NCBI RefSeq assembly: GCF_000942395.1
Contig: NZ_LN812100.1
Span: 1 to 43,222, forward strand
Source: Risungbinella massiliensis
GTDB lineage: Bacteria > Bacillota > Bacilli > Thermoactinomycetales > Thermoactinomycetaceae
DNA length: 43,222 nucleotides
Direction of reading: 5' to 3'
A program made the translations under genes and the position numbers. The notes beneath the pieces were generated by a model. That model was given only the letters and a program-made list of their open reading frames with translations. It did no database searches and was not told the origin of the DNA. Below are positions 38,882-43,222 of the stretch, piece by piece; positions within the stretch are counted from its first letter, which is position 1; every line of letters starts with the position of its first letter.

Positions 38882-40241
38882 CTTCTAACCCTCCTAAAGC
38901 ATCTAATTCAATCGCTTCTCGTTCCATCATCTCCTTTTCAAACGCAATATCATCGACAAAAGAGAGTAATGATAAACGTGTTTCTTCGCTTACAAGACCT
39001 TTTAAAGTCGCTGATGTTTGTGCTTCATCTAGGAGATTCAATGGGAAATTCCGTTTGAACTGGAACCAAATATCTTTGTAATCAATTGATAATCCTTTCT
39101 TATTCCAAGCACTAACCAGCAACTTGAATTGTTGTCTGAGTGCAGCTGTAAACTTGCGCTCTGATGTGATGCATTTAGATTCTAAAGCGAATAGCTTAAA
39201 CTTCATTGCAACACCGCTGATATTGCCCCCAAATTGCTCATCACTAAAGTTGACCGATTTAGAGAACCGAAGAATATTATCTTCTAGGCGGTTTAGATGG
39301 TTCTCTATTGCTGTGTCATTGATCTGTTTGGTGAGAAATTCGATCTTGGCACCTTCGGGGTTATCAATCCCAAATGCCCCAGTTTGTTTGCAAGCCTCTA
39401 ACGTCTCAGCATCTGGAACCATGCCATAAAATAGCATGTAAGCCAAACGAAATGACTCAATCTCGCTGTTTACATCGGATAGGCTACGGTCATAGGCATC
39501 AATCAGAGAAAGAGCCTTTTCTACATCCCCCTGCTGCTCCTCGTTATTAAGAAACCCAATCAACGGGATACCGTCGAACATATGCGGCTTTGGATTGCTT
39601 GGCTCTGATTCATCCAGAACAAATACACCTTGATCCTCAATATAAAAGGTGACAGTCTGAGAGTCGTACCATTCTACTCTGATACGTTCCTCTGACTTGT
39701 CACCTTGTTTTACTGTTATTGGGTAATATCGCAGAGCATATTGGGGTTCGTTTATGCTCCTATCATAAACAAAGATGCACTCCCAAGGAGGAACATTCAT
39801 GACACGCTCTCCTCCATCACTCCCTATGTATAAGAGCCGAGAACCCAGACCAGTTATAGCGGCCATCTTAGATGTTTCGCTGTCCAGATCTTCGATATTG
39901 TTCACGATGGAGAAATCCTGCAAGGTCTTGTCTGCTGGTTCTGCTCCTATTGCCTCCTGATCAACACTGTATACAATCGGTTTTCCCATGAAATACCCAG
40001 TCTTGGTGTCGATTATTTCACTGAAAAAGTCATTATTTAACTTGTTGTTGACCTTTTCATAGTCGGGTACCGGTCTTGAAAAGATCGGAACACCCTCAGA
40101 GCTTGCTTTGTATCGCTCATAGAGTTTTATCATGCGAGCACGATCTGCTGCATGACCAGAAATCAAATCTTTGATGATATCGCTGGTCACTTCGCCGTCA
40201 ATCTGTCGTAAGTTGTAGAGTATTTCATCCATTTGTGACAT
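38823..40241 (-). CDS. Portal protein, SPP1 gp6-like
   Basis: A 472-residue portal forming the ring through which DNA enters and leaves the head. Family features are DYEKVNNKLNNDFFSEIIDT, KTGYFMGKPIVYSV, FGIDNPEGAKIEFLTKQIND and VNFSDEQFGGNISGVAMKFK. The frame is open to 40391, but GGAGGTGATCCA precedes the ATG at 40241. It lies beyond the plus-strand insert, so portal and terminase are 2 kb apart. Confidence 0.95.
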   Translation of the reverse strand: MSQMDEILYNLRQIDGEVTSDIIKDLISGHAADRARMIKLYERYKASSEGVPIFSRPVPDYEKVNNKLNNDFFSEIIDTKTGYFMGKPIVYSVDQEAIGAEPADKTLQDFSIVNNIEDLDSETSKMAAITGLGSRLLYIGSDGGERVMNVPPWECIFVYDRSINEPQYALRYYPITVKQGDKSEERIRVEWYDSQTVTFYIEDQGVFVLDESEPSNPKPHMFDGIPLIGFLNNEEQQGDVEKALSLIDAYDRSLSDVNSEIESFRLAYMLFYGMVPDAETLEACKQTGAFGIDNPEGAKIEFLTKQINDTAIENHLNRLEDNILRFSKSVNFSDEQFGGNISGVAMKFKLFALESKCITSERKFTAALRQQFKLLVSAWNKKGLSIDYKDIWFQFKRNFPLNLLDEAQTSATLKGLVSEETRLSLLSFVDDIAFEKEMMEREAIELDALGGLEDESRGGTDTSRTRSGNEPE

Positions 40242-40309
40242 TGGATCACCTCCTGTTAAAAGGGTTCTACTATTCAGACGAGAATTCACCAATGAAAGGC
40301 GGTGGGGAA

Positions 40310-40534
40310 ATGTCTTCGTTTCAAGTAGATGATATTTGGTATGGGAAAACTGGTACACCGTATGAAAATGTAACCGCGATAATTCACGCAATCACGACAA
40401 GGAATGTGCAAGTAGTATTTGATCAGGTTGTTTCTGTTGACGGTTTGCAATTAGGTGGCCGAGTGTTCACCCAAAAGGAGTTTCAGCGTTTGTTTGATCA
40501 TGGCCAGCAATTGAGTTTGTTTGATGATAATTAG
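40310..40534 (+). CDS. Hypothetical small protein, 74 aa
   Basis: Begins MSSFQVDDIWYGKTGTPYEN and is beta-rich, ending in HGQQLSLFDDN. The ending resembles a beta-clamp binding motif (QLSLF), so it might contact DNA polymerase. First gene of the plus-strand cassette, divergent from portal. GGCGGTGGGGAA lies before the ATG; an ATG at 40292 is an alternative. Confidence 0.55.
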   Translation: MSSFQVDDIWYGKTGTPYENVTAIIHAITTRNVQVVFDQVVSVDGLQLGGRVFTQKEFQRLFDHGQQLSLFDDN

Positions 40535-40599
40535 CCCATGATTTACCACTTAACTTTGCAAGGTAAACTGTTAATATCTTCTCTGGAGGGATACTACAT

Positions 40600-40839
40600 A
40601 TGAGAAAATTAACAAAAGAAGAACAACGTGTATTAATTAGTTGCTTATTTAATAAAAAACACAGCAATAAAGAAGAGATTGAATTCATGAAAAAAGTCGA
40701 CGACCACCTTGAATCTTCCAGTGCCAGTGAAAGCATTCAAAAAAGGAAAGAAGAAGAAAACACGTTAATTGATCAATTAATGGATCGATTAGCATATGTC
40801 GCTATCGATGAAGCTGCATATCTAAGACATAAAAAATAA
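40600..40839 (+). CDS. Hypothetical helical protein, 79 aa
   Basis: Begins MRKLTKEEQRVLISCLFNKK, very charged with K/E-rich helices. The binding site CTGGAGGGATACTACAT is strong. A terminator closes it. No family recognised; size and charge are like small DNA mimics or regulators. Confidence 0.6.
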   Translation: MRKLTKEEQRVLISCLFNKKHSNKEEIEFMKKVDDHLESSSASESIQKRKEEENTLIDQLMDRLAYVAIDEAAYLRHKK

Positions 40840-40840
40840 A

Positions 40841-40866
40841 AGGTCACTTTATGTGATCTTTTTTTG
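40841..40866 (+). terminator. Terminator in the plus-strand cassette
   Basis: AAAGGTCAC-TTTAT-GTGATCTTT is followed by TTTTG and lies directly past the 79-residue gene. Confidence 0.85.
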
Positions 40867-40903
40867 TTTTGATGAGTTTTACACAATCAAATTCTGTTAA
40901 ATT

Positions 40904-40978
40904 TGTCCCATTTAACCGTCCTCTATTGAGACATTTTCGACTTCCTGATATAATCAGAATTATAAGTGTCCCAATTAA
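40904..40978. promoter_or_regulatory. Resolvase promoter with candidate res subsites
   Basis: A sigma-A promoter (TTGAGA at 40926-40931, 17-base spacer, TATAAT at 40949-40954) drives the resolvase. TGTCCCATTTAA (40904-40915), the inverse copy of TGTCTCAATAGA (40922-40933) and TGTCCCAATTAA (40967-40978) fit a TGTCYCAWTWRA consensus. These are probably recombinase binding sites that also give autoregulation. Confidence 0.65.
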
Positions 40979-41002
40979 ATATCCCGAAATAGAGGTGGGA
41001 AA

Positions 41003-41596
41003 ATGACCGTTTATGGTTATGCTCGTGTGTCTACTGACCATCAAGATATTAATTTACAGGTAGATGAGCTAAACAAATATGGTGTTGATGTTATTTATCA
41101 GGAGAAGGTCAGCGGAAAAAGCATTGACGATCGGCATGAGCTGAAAAAGTTAATTGATACTGTTCAATCAGGTGACAAGATCGTTTTCACCAAGTTAGAC
41201 CGCTTTGCTCGATCTGTAATTGATGCCCGAAATATTGCTGAGTCGTTGCACCAAAAAGGAGTTGCAATGGTTGTATTAAACTTTAGTGGTATGCAAGTAG
41301 ATGTTTCAACTCCTACAGGTAAACTCATGCTTACTATGTTCGCTGGCTTTGCTGAATTCGAGCGTGAGATCATGTTAGAAAGACAACGTGCAGGGATCGC
41401 CAGAGCCAAAGCCCAGGGCAAATATCAGGGACGAGTCAAGAAGTACCATGATAAACACAAAGGTATGAATTACGCTGTCAAACTAGCCAAAGAACGAGAA
41501 CAAAACGGGATGTCTATCAAAGAAATATGTGAGATAACCCAAGTTAGCCGATCTGCCCTATATCGCGAACTAGAAAAGGGTACACAATCATGTTGA
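41003..41596 (+). CDS. Small serine recombinase (resolvase)
   Basis: A 197-residue resolvase. The catalytic serine is S10 (YARVSTDHQ), with the usual FTKLDRFARS and GKLMLTMFAGFAEFEREI motifs. The E-helix and a C-terminal HTH (GMSIKEICEITQVSRSALYREL) bind res sites. On plasmids it resolves multimers, which fits the partition system. It is too small to be a large-serine phage integrase. Confidence 0.94.
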   Translation: MTVYGYARVSTDHQDINLQVDELNKYGVDVIYQEKVSGKSIDDRHELKKLIDTVQSGDKIVFTKLDRFARSVIDARNIAESLHQKGVAMVVLNFSGMQVDVSTPTGKLMLTMFAGFAEFEREIMLERQRAGIARAKAQGKYQGRVKKYHDKHKGMNYAVKLAKEREQNGMSIKEICEITQVSRSALYRELEKGTQSC

Positions 41597-41608
41597 GGAG
41601 TAATCCAA

Positions 41609-42004
41609 TTGTTTAAAATTGATATTCCCGAAGACGACTTTTCTTATAGCATTCATGATCATCTATGGATCAAAAGAAATAAGCCTGGTATATATCGTTT
41701 CTACGATAGGAAAGGCACTCTTCTTTACGTCGGGAAAAGCTCTAATATTCATAACAGAATCAAAGAACATCTTAATGTTAATAAGCCAGTATACAACCCT
41801 CTGTTTTTTGTAAAACATAACTTCTATGAGGTTAAAGGCTTTTTTGAGCCAAACAAAACCTTAAGAACTATTTATGAAGAATATCTTATTTACACACTAC
41901 AACCAGCTTGCAATCGTAGACAAATCCAATACGAAAGCAACTATGAAAGCTATATTCATCCTGACTACTTAGAATTGTATAGATCTCTCTACCCCAACAA
42001 ATAA
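41609..42004 (+). CDS. GIY-YIG nuclease
   Basis: A 131-residue protein with the GIY-YIG core: GIYRFYDRKGTLLYVGKSSN, then RIKEHL and a conserved Glu in IYEEYLIYTLQP. The rest is short, without a DNA-binding extension, so it may be a small standalone nuclease. The TTG start has GAGGAG eight bases upstream, 12 bp after the resolvase stop, so the genes are cotranscribed. It may be a homing-type enzyme that carried in the insert, or a repair or defence nuclease. Confidence 0.88.
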   Translation: MFKIDIPEDDFSYSIHDHLWIKRNKPGIYRFYDRKGTLLYVGKSSNIHNRIKEHLNVNKPVYNPLFFVKHNFYEVKGFFEPNKTLRTIYEEYLIYTLQPACNRRQIQYESNYESYIHPDYLELYRSLYPNK

Positions 42005-42031
42005 CCACCCCTGAGGTGGTCTTTTTTTGTC
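42003..42031 (+). terminator. Terminator after the GIY-YIG gene
   Basis: ACCACC-CCTGA-GGTGGT is followed by CTTTTTTT. Confidence 0.9.
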
Positions 42032-42075
42032 CTTTTTCTCCTTGCTGATGCGCTCTATAAACCATAGGAGAAGAG

Positions 42076-42132
42076 ATGCACAAAAATGAACCCAGCGAGG
42101 GAAACATTTTCAATTCTCCTTTAAGACATTAG
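42076..42132 (+). CDS. Possible micropeptide, 18 aa
   Basis: MHKNEPSEGNIFNSPLRH with TAGGAGAAGAG before the ATG (short spacing). It precedes the membrane-active-like peptide. Low certainty; noted because its EPSE resembles other tiny peptides of the window. Confidence 0.25.
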   Translation: MHKNEPSEGNIFNSPLRH

Positions 42133-42158
42133 ACCCACAAACAAAGGAGAGATTGAAC

Positions 42159-42233
42159 ATGAAATGGATATGGCGACTACTCGAGATCCTAATGACAGAG
42201 ATACTGTCTAACATCGTGCAAAGCCTTCTCTAA
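42159..42233 (+). CDS. Amphipathic micropeptide, 24 aa
   Basis: Begins MKWIWRLLEILMTEILSNIV and ends QSLL. It has AAAGGAGAGATTGAAC upstream and a terminator just after. Aromatic and leucine-rich with few charges, it forms an amphipathic helix, as in small type I toxins or membrane regulators. Clear expression signals make it a real gene candidate. Confidence 0.55.
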   Translation: MKWIWRLLEILMTEILSNIVQSLL

Positions 42234-42239
42234 TATTGA

Positions 42240-42268
42240 AAACCACCCTCAGCGGTGGCCTTTTTTTA
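42240..42268. terminator. Bidirectional terminator
   Basis: AAAACCACC-CTCAGC-GGTGGCCTTTTTTT. It has T runs on both strands, so it ends the micropeptide transcript and the terminase transcript that arrives from the other side. Confidence 0.88.
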
Positions 42269-42511
42269 TGTGTTCGGTGGCTCAGTCACACCATGTGCTA
42301 CTGGTTGCATGTGGTCCCCTCCCTTTTGTATCTTTTCTCGTACACACTCAATGTAGATCAGCGCATCAGTCAACTCCTCAGCTAAGTGATCCAACCATTG
42401 TCCTATATCTAGATTGTTGGGATTGACTGTCTCCCCATACTTTTTGATCCCCTTGATCTGTTGGGTAATCACCCTTTGTATAATTGGGTTCCCTCGGATC
42501 TCTTCCATCAT
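42266..42511 (-). CDS. MazG-like nucleotide pyrophosphohydrolase fragment
   Basis: An 81-residue protein of the dATP/dGTP diphosphohydrolase-like (MazG superfamily) type. GIKKYGETVNPNNLDIGQWL and LAEELTDALIYIECVREKI carry the EExxD motif that binds metal. It would hydrolyse NTP or dNTP and may tune nucleotide pools or act against host alarm signals. It directly follows terminase exon 2. Unusually short but matches small phage members. Confidence 0.78.
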   Translation of the reverse strand: MMEEIRGNPIIQRVITQQIKGIKKYGETVNPNNLDIGQWLDHLAEELTDALIYIECVREKIQKGGDHMQPVAHGVTEPPNT

Positions 42512-42529
42512 CCAACCATCCCCTCCTCC

Positions 42530-43098
42530 TTATAGTCGGTTGACTGCTTTTAGTTTGTTGGATGGCTTTCTAAATGGCTCAATTGAATATCTAAGTGCTG
42601 CCATTGCATCATCAAATACCTCGACAGGCTCATCTAGGTATATATTCATCTTCTCGTCTTTCTTCCATTTCCATTGCTGGATCTCTTTTATGGTGTTAAT
42701 GCAAGAAGGGTGAATATGAATTGTCATCTTCTTTAATACATCAATCTGAGCATTAACACTACCAGGATTCTTTACAACAGGTCTTGCCTTATATCCGGCT
42801 TTTCTCCACATCTTGATCCTGTCAGGCTCGGCAGAATCGCAATACATGGTCAGCCTTTTATCTAATTGTTTCCGCTCTGCTAGTTCTATGATCTCTCCAG
42901 TGTCCATCTCGTGCACGTATATCTCATGACAGATATAAAGTTCACCATCTTTAAAACCTACTGTCAGAATAGCGTTGGCGTGGTTGAATCCAAAGTCTTG
43001 CCCATATAGCATCGTATCGAATCGCTCAAAGGATGTATCAAATTCATGCACTCGGTAATTCTTGAGAATCACACCACCAAGCTCTCCCCAATCGCCTA
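42530..43098 (-). CDS. Terminase large subunit, exon 2 (nuclease domain)
   Basis: Exon 2 encodes the RNase H-like nuclease that cuts packaged DNA. Metal ligands are the D of YGQDFGFNHANA, the D of MYCDSAEPDRI, and DDAMAALRYSI near the end. An ORF track-like start at 43072 gives only part of the domain; the spliced frame begins at 43098 with TA completing the codon from exon 1, giving LGDWGELGG. Confidence 0.95.
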
Positions 43099-43222
43099 CT
43101 TTAAATGTTGCAGGTATACCGCTTCCGCATACCCTCTATATGTTTCCATATAGATCAGACTATATCTTCATCTAGGCAAGAAAAAAGAGAGCCTAGATGC
43201 TCCCCGTTTCGAGTTCGCTTGA
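43099..43222 (-). other. Group I intron, 3' part
   Basis: This part ends the intron. It holds the S element AAGATATAGTCTG (43168-43156), which pairs TAGTC with GACTA of the R element at 13-26 to form P7. A P9 hairpin CTATATG-GAAA-CATATAG follows (about 43154-43134), and the intron ends with G at 43099. Because R and S are at opposite window ends, the molecule must be circular here or circularly permuted. Confidence 0.88.

Noticed and set aside
1-43222. Integrase or attachment site
   Set aside because: No tyrosine or large serine integrase was found; the small resolvase is of the plasmid multimer-resolution type. Extrachromosomal maintenance is preferred.
1-43222. tRNA or rRNA genes
   Set aside because: No cloverleaf-like sequence with conserved GTTCGA-type arm or rRNA segments was noticed; a computational scan was not possible.

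Overview
The window reads as one complete circular molecule of about 43.2 kb: a temperate siphovirus that is maintained as a plasmid (a phage-plasmid) of a low-GC Gram-positive host, most likely a Bacillales member. The host inference rests on strong AGGAGG-type ribosome binding sites, frequent GTG/TTG starts, PBSX/SPP1-type head genes, a phi-LC3-type holin with an XhlA-like partner, and an RRNPP-type peptide-sensing regulator. A narrower guess (Thermoactinomycetaceae or a relative) is only an impression. Circularity is supported internally. The large terminase gene is cut by a group I intron whose R element lies at bases 13-26 and whose S element lies at 43156-43168. The intron, and so the gene, runs across the window ends. 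Splicing between 721 and 43098 restores a 416-residue terminase in frame.

Minus strand (10290 down to 1, then 43222 down to 25656) carries the lytic genome. The early block has a Cro-like repressor, an ERF annealing protein, a DnaD-like initiator, a DnaI-like loader, RusA, a C5 methyltransferase, SSB and an ArpU-like late regulator. Then come TerS and the intron-split TerL with its HNH homing endonuclease. The head genes follow (portal, minor head, scaffold, capsid, connectors), then the tail genes (tail tube, frameshifted chaperone, tape measure, Dit, tail-spike) and the lysis cassette (XhlA, holin, amidase).

Plus strand (10464-25651, with some minus-strand genes mixed in) carries lysogeny and plasmid functions. 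These are a CI-like repressor, a TPR peptide-receptor regulator with a tiny peptide gene at its 3' end, a second cluster of tiny peptide genes, and a lipoprotein. A ParA/ParB-like partition locus has TACTAGTA centromere-like palindromes. A multi-TM protein carries a repeat-rich linker and a C-terminal DNA-binding-like domain. A winged-helix Rep gene has iterons inside its coding region. A string of tiny ORFs leads to a VirD4/HerA-like ATPase and a replication-relaxation family protein. No integrase is seen, which fits extrachromosomal prophage maintenance.

A plus-strand cassette (40310-42233) interrupts the late operon between terminase and portal. It holds a small serine resolvase with a likely res site, a GIY-YIG nuclease and small unknown genes.

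The most interesting parts are: (1) the possible peptide-communication system at 11140-14416, where a TPR receptor has a likely CTG start and is linked to candidate leaderless peptides (MYNIPDPEES, MFISDPDPVGV, MNNSEPDCC) plus one secreted Phr-like pre-peptide; (2) the coexistence of a phage replication module with a plasmid Rep/Par and a conjugation-like ATPase/relaxation pair; (3) the intron that closes the circle.
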